Assembly: GCA_038150225.1 (NCBI GenBank) | Contig: JAYQWG010000002.1 | Location: 1-64,000, forward strand | Direction: 5' to 3' | DNA from: Lucifugimonas sp038150225 | GTDB lineage: Bacteria; Chloroflexota; Dehalococcoidia; Lucifugimonadales; Lucifugimonadaceae | DNA: 64,000 nt | Shown: one piece after another, positions 1 to 8,256 of the stretch | Layout of the letters: every line of letters starts with the position of its first letter | Numbering within the stretch: the first letter of the stretch is position 1 | Made by a program: the position numbers and the translations under genes | Notes under the pieces: model-generated | The model's input: the letters and a program-made list of their open reading frames with translations, nothing else | The model's database searches: none | What the model was told of the DNA's origin: nothing

Positions 1-1
1 T

Positions 2-109
2 GGATTTGATCGCGTGCTGATACCGTATGGACCATATCTGGTAGCTGGTGCGTTAATTTCGTGGTTTTACCACGAGTCGTTATTCGATTGGACATCGACT
101 CAGGTTTAG
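2..109 (+). CDS. Prepilin peptidase (A24 family), C-terminal fragment
   Basis: An open frame runs in from the left edge and stops with TAG at 107-109. The visible 35 residues include GFDRVLIPYGPYLVAGALIS. The stretch IPYGPYLVAGAL matches the last transmembrane segment of type IV prepilin peptidases (IPFGPFLALGA in the family), the membrane enzymes that cleave and N-methylate prepilins. The catalytic aspartates lie outside the window, so the call rests on this short tail only. The next gene starts at the base right after the stop, suggesting co-transcription. Confidence 0.5.
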   Translation, partial: GFDRVLIPYGPYLVAGALISWFYHESLFDWTSTQV

Positions 110-736
110 GTGAATTTAGTGCTAGAAATCAAAGTGGTACAAGTGGGTGTCCTGGCGACGAATTGCTACATCCTGTCTGAGGGCTCGGAGTGTGTAGTGG
201 TTGACCCCGGTGGGGAAGTCGGAAAAATAATCTCCGCTCTGGATGATTCATCCCTTGAACCCCACACCGTCATTTCAACTCATGCTCATGCCGACCATAC
301 TGGCGCAGTTGCTGCTCTGATTGACCGGTTCGACTGTAATTTCGCGATAGGCAAAGGCGACGAAGTTTCGGTTAACGAGCAAATGTCATGGTTAAAGTCG
401 ATGCTTGGCGATTTCGTTGATCCACCATCTCCGACCAAGATTCTTAACGATGGAGACAAAATCTCAGTTGGCGACGCTGAAATCATGGTCATCGCAACGC
501 CGGGTCACACACCGGGGTCAATAAGCTTGCGCGTCGATGGACACGTTCTTACAGGTGACACGTTATTCCGTGAGACGATTGGCCGCTTCGACCTGTCAGG
601 CGGGGACGAGGCTCAAGAAATAGCGAGCATCAGGGAAAAACTGCTCACGCTTCCTCCAGATACCGTAGTGCTCCCAGGGCATGGTCAGAATAGTACGGTC
701 GCCCATGAACTCGAGCACAACATGTTCATCCGTTAA
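110..736 (+). CDS. MBL-fold metallohydrolase (glyoxalase II-like)
   Basis: 208 residues with the complete metallo-beta-lactamase metal signature: HAHADH at residues 58-63, H133 in TPGHTPGS, D150 in LTGD and H191 in LPGHG. These residues bind a dinuclear zinc (or iron) centre. The length and the TPGHTPGS block fit the small glyoxalase II/YcbL type hydrolases, which cleave thioesters such as S-lactoylglutathione, but no substrate can be assigned from sequence. The GTG start directly follows the stop of the upstream prepilin peptidase fragment; a second GTG lies at 119. No signal peptide is visible, so it is probably cytoplasmic. A strong hairpin follows the stop. Confidence 0.85.
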   Translation: MNLVLEIKVVQVGVLATNCYILSEGSECVVVDPGGEVGKIISALDDSSLEPHTVISTHAHADHTGAVAALIDRFDCNFAIGKGDEVSVNEQMSWLKSMLGDFVDPPSPTKILNDGDKISVGDAEIMVIATPGHTPGSISLRVDGHVLTGDTLFRETIGRFDLSGGDEAQEIASIREKLLTLPPDTVVLPGHGQNSTVAHELEHNMFIR

Positions 737-742
737 GAAGGC

Positions 743-794
743 GAATTAACAAAAAAGAGCCCCGATTCACATCGGGGCTCTTTTTTGTTAATTC
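743..794. terminator. Bidirectional intrinsic terminator
   Basis: A perfect inverted repeat of 24 bp per arm encloses a TCAC loop. The GC core is AGCCCCGAT/ATCGGGGCT and it is flanked by A6 and T6 runs, so it has a U-tract in both directions. It sits between the convergent MBL hydrolase and the pyrophosphatase gene and should terminate both. Confidence 0.93.
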
Positions 795-802
795 TGTGAG
801 AC

Positions 803-2881
803 CTAGATGAACAAAGGTCCGAAGATCAACGACACGATTGCCATGAGCTTCAACAGAATGTTGATGGCCGGACCGGAAGTGTCTTTGAACGGATCACCAA
901 CTGTGTCACCGGTAACTGCGGCAGCGTGAGTGTCTGAACCCTTACCGCCGAAGTTCCCAAGCTCAACGTATTTCTTGGCGTTGTCCCAGGCTCCACCTGC
1001 GTTCGCCATGAAAATAGCGAGGAGGAATCCAGAAACGATCGAACCGGCGAGCAGTCCACCAAGAGCTTCTGCTCCCATTATCGAGCCAACGAGAATCGGA
1101 GCGACAATGGCGATCAAGCCCGGAAGGATCATCGCTTTGAGCGATCCTGCAGTACTAATTGCAACTGCTCGAGCGGCATCGGGCTTTACGCCTTCTTTAC
1201 CTTCTCGAAGTCCAGGGATCTCTCGGAACTGACGTCGAACCTCTTCGATCATCGAACCAGCAGCAATACCAACCGCCTGCATTGTCAGACCAGAGAACAA
1301 GAACGGCAGCAATCCGCCAATGATCGTTCCGATGAGTACTTCTGGTGCCAGAAGGTTCAACGAGTCAATACCTGTGACGAAACCATAGGCAACCATTAGC
1401 GTGAGAGCGGTAAGCACCGCCGAACCGATAGCGAATCCCTTACCTGTAGCAGCTGTGGTGTTGCCCAAGGCATCGAGAGCATCTGTTCGCTCACGTACTT
1501 CAGGATCGAGGTGTGCCTGTTCTGCGATACCACCAGCGTTGTCAGCAACCGGACCATATGCATCTGTCGCCAGCGTGATACCGAGGGTTGAAAGCATTCC
1601 AACCGCAGCAAGACCGATTCCGTAGAGACCAGCCAGCTCATGAGCCAGCCAGATTCCAACGACGATTGCCAGGGCAGGAATTACTGCGCTGTAGAAACCA
1701 ATAGCGATGCCCGCAATGATCGTAGATGGGTGCCCAGTCTGAGACTGTGATGCGATCCATCGGACGGGGTTGAACTCCCATGAACCAATCTTGAGTCCTT
1801 CGTACGAAGTGAACCACTCGGTTGAAGTTCCAATTACCTGTCCTACGACCAAACCTACAACAACAACCCAGAACAGATCGAACTCTAGTCCATCGGTTGC
1901 GTTGATGTACAAGCCTGTACCGAGCAGTGCGAGTCCACCGGCACCGAAGATTCCGTAGCGTAAAGTCCAAAGGAGCTTGCCCATGTCTGCTTTGTCGCCT
2001 GTGCGGACAAGCTGCATTCCAATGACGGATGAGATGATTCCAATACCTGCGATCATCAGCGGGAGGATCGCACGAGGGGCATCGAAGGCGTAGGTCGTAG
2101 ACGCCGCAAATGCCAGAGAGATTGTGGCGATGATCGAGCCAACGTATGACTCGAAGAGATCAGCACCCATACCGGCTACGTCACCTACGTTGTCACCTAC
2201 GTTATCGGCAACAACCGCGGGGTTGCGAGGGTCATCCTCATCCAATCCAGCTTCGACCTTACCTACCAGATCGGCACCAACGTCAGCGGCTTTTGTGTAA
2301 ATACCACCACCAACACGGGCGAAAAGTGCAATGGAAGAAGCACCGAATCCGAACCCAGCGATGACGTTCGGGTTCTCGAAGATGAGCCACAGAATGGTCA
2401 CGCCGATGATGCCGATACCTACAACGGTCAGACCCATCACTGCACCAGTGCTAAAGGCAACCTGGAGAGCTTTGTTCAGTCCGGTCTGGGCGGCCGTTGC
2501 TGTTCGGGTGTTACCTCGCACCGCAATGCTCATACCTATGAAACCGGCTAGACCTGAACCGATCGCACCCGCGAGGTAGGCAATGGCGGTCCATGGACCT
2601 TCTGAAGTTATTGCTCCACCTGCGTTGAGAGTGTCGATTGTGTCGTTACCCAGGATGTTGAAGTCGATGAACAGGGCAAGGACGATGAAAATCGCAACTA
2701 CGAACACAGCGAGGATTGAGTATTCCTTTTTCAGGAATGCAGATGAACCCTCTTGAATCAGGTCACCGATTTCTCGTACTGCGTCGTTGCCTGGTGACTG
2801 TCGAAGAACCCGCATTGCGAGCAACCCGGCGGTCACGAGACCAATGGCTCCTGCTGCGATGGCAAGCAAGATCGAATCCAT
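803..2881 (-). CDS. hppA: Membrane-bound ion-pumping pyrophosphatase, probably K+-dependent and Na+-type
   Basis: 692 residues, the usual size of membrane pyrophosphatases, with about 16 hydrophobic segments. It hydrolyses pyrophosphate and pumps H+ or Na+ across the membrane. The substrate-binding block DNVGDNVGD lies at 226-234. In transmembrane helix 6 the sequence ADLFESYVGS places D241 at the conserved Asp and E244 three residues later, while the later position used by plant H+ pumps is Gly248. This pattern is known from Na+-pumping members. GNTTAATGKG at 473-482 has Ala where K+-independent enzymes have Lys, so K+ dependence is expected. Ion specificity is inferred, not shown. The start has GGAG 9 nt upstream. 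Confidence 0.95.
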   Translation of the reverse strand: MDSILLAIAAGAIGLVTAGLLAMRVLRQSPGNDAVREIGDLIQEGSSAFLKKEYSILAVFVVAIFIVLALFIDFNILGNDTIDTLNAGGAITSEGPWTAIAYLAGAIGSGLAGFIGMSIAVRGNTRTATAAQTGLNKALQVAFSTGAVMGLTVVGIGIIGVTILWLIFENPNVIAGFGFGASSIALFARVGGGIYTKAADVGADLVGKVEAGLDEDDPRNPAVVADNVGDNVGDVAGMGADLFESYVGSIIATISLAFAASTTYAFDAPRAILPLMIAGIGIISSVIGMQLVRTGDKADMGKLLWTLRYGIFGAGGLALLGTGLYINATDGLEFDLFWVVVVGLVVGQVIGTSTEWFTSYEGLKIGSWEFNPVRWIASQSQTGHPSTIIAGIAIGFYSAVIPALAIVVGIWLAHELAGLYGIGLAAVGMLSTLGITLATDAYGPVADNAGGIAEQAHLDPEVRERTDALDALGNTTAATGKGFAIGSAVLTALTLMVAYGFVTGIDSLNLLAPEVLIGTIIGGLLPFLFSGLTMQAVGIAAGSMIEEVRRQFREIPGLREGKEGVKPDAARAVAISTAGSLKAMILPGLIAIVAPILVGSIMGAEALGGLLAGSIVSGFLLAIFMANAGGAWDNAKKYVELGNFGGKGSDTHAAAVTGDTVGDPFKDTSGPAINILLKLMAIVSLIFGPLFI

Positions 2882-3102
2882 TTAGATTTCTCCGCGAAAG
2901 AACCTCCCGTAACCCCCGCTTTTGCGAGTCTTTGGAAGGTCCAGATTTAGAAGCTGGCATAGTCACGATAATTAAGTCCGCCTGAGAACCTAAATTTCGA
3001 GTCCAACTTCATGTTGACCTAGCAACGCTAGCATTGGCCCCTTGGGCCAGTCAACGAAAACTAAGCGTGATTCAGAGTGCGGAGGTGGTCCGGCAGAGTG
3101 GT

Positions 3103-3759
3103 CTATCCCTGTTTCCCTAGTTCTGATTCGAGATCGGAGAGCCTGCGTTCGAGCGAAGCTTGCCGAATCGCCTGCGTTACGTCGCCTCGTGTTCTTTCGG
3201 TCACGGCCCGTAGTTGATCAGTCGTGCGACGTAACCCGCCGGTCACACCTTCAGGGAAATCAACGGAGGTTAGGACAGACATTGCTTCGTCCATCATAGA
3301 CAGTAATCGATCGGCTTTTTGAGTGTCGCTATTTCTTATTGCATCCAGTGCCGAACGGCGCAATTCACTTGCTGCTTCGGCAAGACCGTTCAAATACGAC
3401 GCATAGCCGGTGTTAAGGTCTTCAGGTGTCGGCAAGGTGGCCCCCTGGACGAATGCCAGTGTGATTGCCGCTTCCGCGTATTCTTTTTCACCGTCAGTAA
3501 GGAAGCCCGAACTGCGCAAGGCTGGTTGAGCCCCAAGAGCCTCGACCGCCCGAGCCACGGATGTGCCTGATTCAGAAACTAATTTTGATGCCTCTTCAAA
3601 TTCGCCACGGTGTGTTGCTCGAATAGAGCGCGAGGCCAGTTGAATAGCTTTACGACACTCACCCAGGGCGAGCTCTCGGGCACCGTGAATGTCTTCGAAC
3701 GAGGCAATTGCTCGTTCGGTCACGAACTGAAGTGTTTCGGAAAACCCAGAATCGGTCAT
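3103..3759 (-). CDS. Translin-family protein
   Basis: 218 residues, nearly all predicted helix, acidic, with no signal peptide. The second half carries translin-like blocks: a KEYAEA segment, a YLNGLAEAASELRRSALDAI block near residue 125-145 and a C-terminal GLRRTTDQLRAVTERTRGD block. Eukaryotic translin is an oligomeric nucleic-acid-binding protein; bacterial and archaeal relatives bind or process RNA or DNA but have no settled role. Its start codon adjoins the stop of thiE, so the two are co-transcribed. The family call is from recognised motifs and not from a profile search. Confidence 0.7.
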   Translation of the reverse strand: MTDSGFSETLQFVTERAIASFEDIHGARELALGECRKAIQLASRSIRATHRGEFEEASKLVSESGTSVARAVEALGAQPALRSSGFLTDGEKEYAEAAITLAFVQGATLPTPEDLNTGYASYLNGLAEAASELRRSALDAIRNSDTQKADRLLSMMDEAMSVLTSVDFPEGVTGGLRRTTDQLRAVTERTRGDVTQAIRQASLERRLSDLESELGKQG

Positions 3760-4404
3760 TTATGCGCTAAACCTCTCGAACAGTTCCACCAGCTCTGAAG
3801 TGGCGCGTTCCATATCGTCTGATTTTGTGATTGCTGACGCGACGCAGATTGAGTCAGCGCCGCCTTTAACAACGGGCTCAATGTTTGCTGAGTTGATTCC
3901 GCCAATAGCAACAAGATGTGTGTCGACCGCTTCCCGAACTTTGACCAGGGTTTCGACACCCGCTGGTCTGGTGTCTAGCTTGGTACCACTGGAGAACATC
4001 GCTCCAACTGCAATATAGTCTGCGCCGTCATTCTGAGATTCCAAAGCTTCTTCCAACAGGGCATTGGAAGTTCCTATTAGCTGGCGATCGTCGAGGATCG
4101 CTCGGCAATCGGTTACTCGAAGATCCTTTTGCCCTACGTGAAGACCGTCTGCATCGGCAATTCTGGAAACATCGGCATGATCGTTCACAATGAAAATCTT
4201 GCCCGTGTCGTGCGCAATCTGCTGAATCTCACGCGCCTGCTCAACCAGTCCTCGTTTGCCTGCATTCTTGTATCGCAGTTGGACAGTCGATGCCCCGGCT
4301 GAGTAGACGGTTTTTGCAACGTCAATTACGTCTCTGCCGTTCGTGTGTTCGGGATCGACTATCACGTATATGCCGCGCATTCGTGCGACTATTTCTGATC
4401 TCAT
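3760..4404 (-). CDS. thiE: Thiamine phosphate synthase
   Basis: 214 residues with a TIM-barrel ThiE layout. It joins HMP pyrophosphate and thiazole phosphate into thiamine phosphate in the cytoplasm. Visible motifs are VQLRYK (41-46), the ND pair at 74-75 binding Mg2+-pyrophosphate, DADGLHVGQKD (84-94), GADYIAVGAMF, TK at 141-142 and AIGGI (166-170). The chosen ATG has GAGG at a good distance; Met9 is a weaker alternative. The next step of the pathway, thiL, is encoded separately at 10-11 kb. Confidence 0.95.
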   Translation of the reverse strand: MRSEIVARMRGIYVIVDPEHTNGRDVIDVAKTVYSAGASTVQLRYKNAGKRGLVEQAREIQQIAHDTGKIFIVNDHADVSRIADADGLHVGQKDLRVTDCRAILDDRQLIGTSNALLEEALESQNDGADYIAVGAMFSSGTKLDTRPAGVETLVKVREAVDTHLVAIGGINSANIEPVVKGGADSICVASAITKSDDMERATSELVELFERFSA

Positions 4405-4533
4405 TTGATCCTCGGTACTTCCCGTTTATTGCCTGAAATTCTTGTCATTGGCTCGTGGCATCTTGTTTCCGTCACCTGTCAGGGCGTATAAAGCCTTCGG
4501 ACGCACAAACGATACTACGTGGGAGAACTTCAA

Positions 4534-5478
4534 ATGGCGGTCAATTGGCCTGATCAGGACGATTTACTTCAATGGTTGGACAAGGATTTGAACAACTGGG
4601 GACGATGGGGAACTGATGACCAGAAGGGTACGTTGAATTTCCTTTCACAACAGAAGGCTCTCAACGCGATTCAAAGTGTTGAACATGGGGTCCAGGTCAG
4701 CTGTGCACGACAAGTTGAATTCTCCGCTTCCGTTGACGTCCCGCGCCCTCCGCAACATTTCATGGTTTCCGCAGGGGACACGTACCGTCCCGACGAATCA
4801 GACGAGCGTGAAGTGGCGATGGACTACTTCGGACTGATCTTCCATGGCCACACTGTCACGCACATCGACAGCCTTTCTCATTTCTTCTGGAACGGTCAAA
4901 CGTACAACGGTCGACCTTCAACTGTCGTTTCAACGGCAGAAGGAGCGACAGAGTTCGACGTCATGCCGTCAACGGGCGGAATCGTTACCAAAGGAGTACT
5001 CGTAGACGCCCCGTTGCTCAGAGGAGTCGATTACATCGAGCGTGGTGACGGTGTTGGAGTGGATGATGTTCTGGCTGCGGAGTCTGAACATGGCGTTAAG
5101 GTTGAATCAGGCGATGTCTTGCTCTTACGGACCGGACAACTTGGTCGACGTTCCGTGACCGGTCCTGTAGATGTTTGGAAAGATGGATCATCCGGACCAT
5201 CACCGGAACTATTGCCGTTGATTCACGAGCGCGAGGTAGCGGTCTTAGGATCGGACACTGGTAACGACGTTGGTCCTAATCCGTATTCGAAATTCACGAA
5301 CCCGGTGCATCAGGTCGGAATTGTAGGGCTTGGTTTGTGGATTCTCGATAACGCTTGGCTTGATGACCTGGCTGAGGAATGTAAGCGGCAGGGCAGGTGG
5401 GAGTTCATGATCTCGATCTTGCCCCTGAAACTGCCAACAGTTACCGGCTCACCTGTAAACCCGTTGGCGATTTTCTAG
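4534..5478 (+). CDS. Cyclase/kynurenine formamidase-family metal-dependent hydrolase
   Basis: 314 residues from the ATG at 4534, which has GGGAGA 7 nt upstream; a GTG at 4519 would add five residues but overlaps that ribosome binding site. The block HGHTVTHIDSLSH (about 104-116) is the H-x3-T-H-x-D-x3-H metal-binding signature of the cyclase family (PF04199), which contains kynurenine formamidases, isatin hydrolases and polyketide-cyclase-like proteins. A later DTGNDVGPNP segment also fits. The protein is longer than bacterial KynB (about 210 residues), and the substrate is unknown. It stands alone, with yraN converging 17 bp downstream. Confidence 0.85.
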   Translation: MAVNWPDQDDLLQWLDKDLNNWGRWGTDDQKGTLNFLSQQKALNAIQSVEHGVQVSCARQVEFSASVDVPRPPQHFMVSAGDTYRPDESDEREVAMDYFGLIFHGHTVTHIDSLSHFFWNGQTYNGRPSTVVSTAEGATEFDVMPSTGGIVTKGVLVDAPLLRGVDYIERGDGVGVDDVLAAESEHGVKVESGDVLLLRTGQLGRRSVTGPVDVWKDGSSGPSPELLPLIHEREVAVLGSDTGNDVGPNPYSKFTNPVHQVGIVGLGLWILDNAWLDDLAEECKRQGRWEFMISILPLKLPTVTGSPVNPLAIF

Positions 5479-5495
5479 GAAAAAGACGGAGAAAA

Positions 5496-5882
5496 TTACT
5501 CATCGACCACGGCATTCTTGACGTGGTCGATGCGATCAACGGAGCCGTCCCTGGATAACTGAACGCCAAGAACGTCGATCCTCCAATCATGGTTTTCTTT
5601 GTTTTCTTGAGACAGGTACGTCATGGCGGCAGCAATGATGCGTCGTCGTTTGGTGTTCGATATTTGGGCGATAGCGTTACCAAAACTTTTTGATGTCCGA
5701 GTTTTGACCTCGACAAAAACGATCTCATTTCCATCGACCGCGATTATGTCGATTTCACCCTCAGCGACTCGAAAAATTTGCGTCAGGACTTTGTAGCCAA
5801 GTTGCTGACGCACGTAGTACTCAGCTGCTGCCTCTCCGGCTTTTCCAACCCCGTCGGGGAGGTTTAGCGTTCCGTCGCTCAT
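5496..5882 (-). CDS. yraN: UPF0102 (YraN) family protein, nuclease-like
   Basis: 128 residues with the full UPF0102 pattern: GEAAAEYYVRQQLGYKVL, then GEIDIIAVDG, then FVEVKTRTSKSFG. The E-x-D and E-V-K residues form a restriction-endonuclease-like PD-(D/E)XK active site. The biological role of the family is unsettled, with links to recombination or Holliday junction processing. It follows rnhB by 15 nt in the same direction, a very common pairing. No clear ribosome binding site is visible, so it may be translationally coupled. Confidence 0.92.
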   Translation of the reverse strand: MSDGTLNLPDGVGKAGEAAAEYYVRQQLGYKVLTQIFRVAEGEIDIIAVDGNEIVFVEVKTRTSKSFGNAIAQISNTKRRRIIAAAMTYLSQENKENHDWRIDVLGVQLSRDGSVDRIDHVKNAVVDE

Positions 5883-5897
5883 TGACTGATCGAGACG

Positions 5898-6557
5898 TTA
5901 GTCACCAGCTTCGGGGTTGCGACCAATTGCCGACTGCACAGGTTTGAATGTACGACGGTGAATAGGTGTCGCGCCGAGAGAATCCAGCGCCGAGAGGTGG
6001 AACTTTGTTCCATAGCCTTTATGGTCGGCGAATCCATAACCCGGAAATTGATCCTCAAAAACCCCTGCCATCAATTTATCGCGAGTTACCTTAGCGATGA
6101 TCGAAGCTGCAGCAATGCTTTGGGACTTTGAGTCGCCTTTGATGATGATCGTCTGCGGGATATTTACCGTGCTCAGTTCGACCGCATCAATCATCAGGTG
6201 ATCAGCGAAAGGATCTAGTTCCGCAATTGCTCTGAACATAGCCAGTTTGGTAGCAGGAACTATGCCCAGCGTGTCTATTTCACCTGCTGAACTTGAACCA
6301 ACGCCGTAGCTCACACACCAGTCGGTGAGCCAGTTGTACGCCCGATCGCGAGTGATGGCGGAAAGTTGCTTACTGTCGCGAATAATCGACTTGTAGTCGT
6401 CTGGGACAGGACCGGGGAGAATCGCAGCAGCCGCCACAACCGGTCCTGCGAGCGTGCCTCGACCTACTTCGTCGACTCCCGCGACGAATAATGATCCGTC
6501 GTCGCGTAGAGTGTTCTCAATCGAAAAGTCGGGCAGCGATTTTCTTTTTAGAGGCAT
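5898..6557 (-). CDS. rnhB: Ribonuclease HII
   Basis: 219 residues. It removes RNA primers and misincorporated ribonucleotides from DNA-RNA hybrids. The AGVDEVGRGTLAGPVV block supplies D29 and E30, DSKQLS follows at 61-66, and D124 (LMIDAV) and D160 (KVTRD) complete the catalytic DEDD set. The C-terminal GYGTKFHLSAL segment is typical of the family. It is the first gene of a two-gene unit with yraN. Confidence 0.95.
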   Translation of the reverse strand: MPLKRKSLPDFSIENTLRDDGSLFVAGVDEVGRGTLAGPVVAAAAILPGPVPDDYKSIIRDSKQLSAITRDRAYNWLTDWCVSYGVGSSSAGEIDTLGIVPATKLAMFRAIAELDPFADHLMIDAVELSTVNIPQTIIIKGDSKSQSIAAASIIAKVTRDKLMAGVFEDQFPGYGFADHKGYGTKFHLSALDSLGATPIHRRTFKPVQSAIGRNPEAGD

Positions 6558-6645
6558 GCAGCAATCATCCCGTGCGGCGGATCACCTGCCCACCGAATTG
6601 ACGAAAAGCATACCGAGTGCGTGGGAAATCGAGACCTATGTTGTC

Positions 6646-7782
6646 TTATACGACCGCTTGGTCAGCAACGTCGGCAGATTCTGGGAGTGACGTTTCAATC
6701 AATCCACCACCGACCACCAGATCGTCATCGTAGAAAACCACGGCTTGACCTGGTGTAATTGCACGAACAGGTTCATCAAACTCAATCACGGCATCCAGAC
6801 CGTTTGCCCAGACCGTCGCAGCCGCATTTTTACCGTTGTAACGAATTCGTGCATCCAGTTTCCTGGGTTTAACCGGCGGTTCACCTGATATCCAGTTGAC
6901 CCGAGATGCGTATAAACGAGAACGCATCAACTGGTCTGCTGTGCCAACTGTCACTCGACCCGAGTCAGCGTTGATGTCAGTGACGTACATCGGCCGATTG
7001 GTGTTGTTTTGGATCGGCAGCCGTTTCCGCTGTCCAACCGTAAAACCGTGAATCCCTTCGTGCGATCCGAGTATGTTGCCTTCGATGTCGACGATTTCAC
7101 CTGGCGATCGCTTGGTTAGGCGAGGCTCAATGAATCTGTTGTAGTCACCATCAGGAATAAAGCAAATGTCCTGAGAGTCTGGCTTGTCGGCAATCGGTAG
7201 TCCAAGGTCTCGTGCCACGTCTCGAATCTGGTCTTTCGAAAAATCACCGATTGGTAGGATCAATTTTGAAAGTTGGTCTTGAGTGAGGGTGTAGAGAACG
7301 TAGGACTGATCTTTTAGTGGGTCGACACCTGCTAGAAGTGAGTATTCAGTGCCTTCGTTCACGATCCGCGCGTAGTGGCCGGTTGCGACTACGTCGGCAT
7401 CCATTAGTCCAGCGCGTTTGATGAGAAATTCGAACTTCAGCCGGTCGTTACACGCAAGGCAGGGGTGAGGAGTTCGTCCTCGTTCGTACTCACGTACAAA
7501 ATAATCAACAACGTGCTTCTGAAACTCTTCTTCAAAATTCAGAAAGTAATGCTTCGCGCCAATCTTCCTGCAAACTGAGCGAGCATCCTCAACATCCTCG
7601 AGCGAGCAACACGATTTATTTAGGCGTGCAACCTGCTCGTTGGGAGCCGAAAAAAGACGCATCGTGACACCAATGACGTCATATCCATCGCGTGCAAGCA
7701 TTGCCGCAGCGACCGATGAGTCAACGCCTCCGCTCATAGCGACGACTGCGCGCTTTTTGTTCTTCGACCCATTATTGACCAT
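6646..7782 (-). CDS. mnmA: tRNA-uridine 2-sulfurtransferase
   Basis: 378 residues from the ATG at 7782. An upstream in-frame start at 7842 would add 20 residues and swallow the promoter region, so it is not preferred. MnmA thiolates U34 of Lys, Glu and Gln tRNAs using ATP and persulfide sulfur. The PP-loop SGGVDSS is at 17-23, the catalytic cysteine is C111 in PCLACN, and the persulfide-carrying C207 lies in DICFIPDGDY. A TACTCT box ends 6 nt before the ATG, suggesting a leaderless transcript. It diverges from rsfS. Confidence 0.95.
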   Translation of the reverse strand: MVNNGSKNKKRAVVAMSGGVDSSVAAAMLARDGYDVIGVTMRLFSAPNEQVARLNKSCCSLEDVEDARSVCRKIGAKHYFLNFEEEFQKHVVDYFVREYERGRTPHPCLACNDRLKFEFLIKRAGLMDADVVATGHYARIVNEGTEYSLLAGVDPLKDQSYVLYTLTQDQLSKLILPIGDFSKDQIRDVARDLGLPIADKPDSQDICFIPDGDYNRFIEPRLTKRSPGEIVDIEGNILGSHEGIHGFTVGQRKRLPIQNNTNRPMYVTDINADSGRVTVGTADQLMRSRLYASRVNWISGEPPVKPRKLDARIRYNGKNAAATVWANGLDAVIEFDEPVRAITPGQAVVFYDDDLVVGGGLIETSLPESADVADQAVV

Positions 7783-7788
7783 ATTTCT

Positions 7789-7794
7789 AGAGTA
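7789..7794 (-). promoter_or_regulatory. Candidate -10 box of mnmA, leaderless
   Basis: Read on the minus strand the hexamer is TACTCT, fitting TANNNT, with 6 nt between it and the chosen ATG. That would put the transcription start at the start codon. No good -35 box is seen, and there is no Shine-Dalgarno sequence upstream. Confidence 0.4.
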
Positions 7795-7824
7795 ACAAAG
7801 GAAGACAGGAATCAGTGCGCTAGG

Positions 7825-7844
7825 GTGTGGTTTGGATTCCACAC
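7825..7844. repeat. Inverted repeat between divergent mnmA and rsfS promoters
   Basis: GTGTGG at 7825-7830 and CCACAC at 7839-7844 form a perfect 6-bp inverted repeat with an 8-nt spacer, just upstream of the rsfS -10 box and in the mnmA upstream region. It could be a dimeric operator, but chance occurrence is possible. Confidence 0.3.
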
Positions 7845-7849
7845 GCCTC

Positions 7850-7855
7850 TATAAT
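7850..7855 (+). promoter_or_regulatory. Consensus -10 box of rsfS, leaderless
   Basis: A perfect TATAAT ends 5 nt before a GTG and 8 nt before the ATG at 7864. Transcription from it would start at or within 2-3 nt of the start codon, leaving no room for a Shine-Dalgarno sequence. Confidence 0.65.
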
Positions 7856-7863
7856 TTTTCGTG

Positions 7864-8238
7864 ATGACTGAAACCGCGAATACGACAGAAAGCACCACCA
7901 ACGAGGAAATCGCCAGAGCGGCGGTTGACGAAGCGTCTGAAAAATTAGGCGTCGACATCGTTTTGCTCGACACACAAGGTGTCAGTAGCTTCACCGATTT
8001 CTTCGTAATTGCCAGCGGCGAGACCGACCGTCACATCGAATCTATGGCTGAGGACATCAGCCGTCGGGTCAGAAAAATGGGAGTTCACGTCACTCACCGT
8101 GAAGGATCCGGCAAAGGAGGCTGGCTCCTGATCGACTTTACTGGAGTGGTAGTTCACCTGTTCACACGTGATCAGCGTGACAGGTATGGTCTGGAGCAAC
8201 TGTGGTCGCGTGCTACTGAGATAGTTCGACTCCAGTAG
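7864..8238 (+). CDS. rsfS: Ribosomal silencing factor RsfS
   Basis: 124 residues from the ATG at 7864; the adjacent GTG at 7861 is an alternative. RsfS binds ribosomal protein uL14 and blocks joining of the 30S and 50S subunits under nutrient limitation. Family blocks are visible: DTQGVSSFTDFFVIASGETDR near 38-58, HREGSGKGGWLLIDFTGVVV and the C-terminal YGLEQLWSRA. A TATAAT box abuts the start. It diverges from mnmA and converges with ndk 18 bp downstream. Confidence 0.95.
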   Translation: MTETANTTESTTNEEIARAAVDEASEKLGVDIVLLDTQGVSSFTDFFVIASGETDRHIESMAEDISRRVRKMGVHVTHREGSGKGGWLLIDFTGVVVHLFTRDQRDRYGLEQLWSRATEIVRLQ

Positions 8239-8256
8239 CCCCAGGTGATTTTCTGG

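Noticed and set aside
6557..6575. Leaderless promoter for rnhB
   Set aside because: The candidate box GATGAT lacks the TA of a -10 element, so I did not count it with the others.
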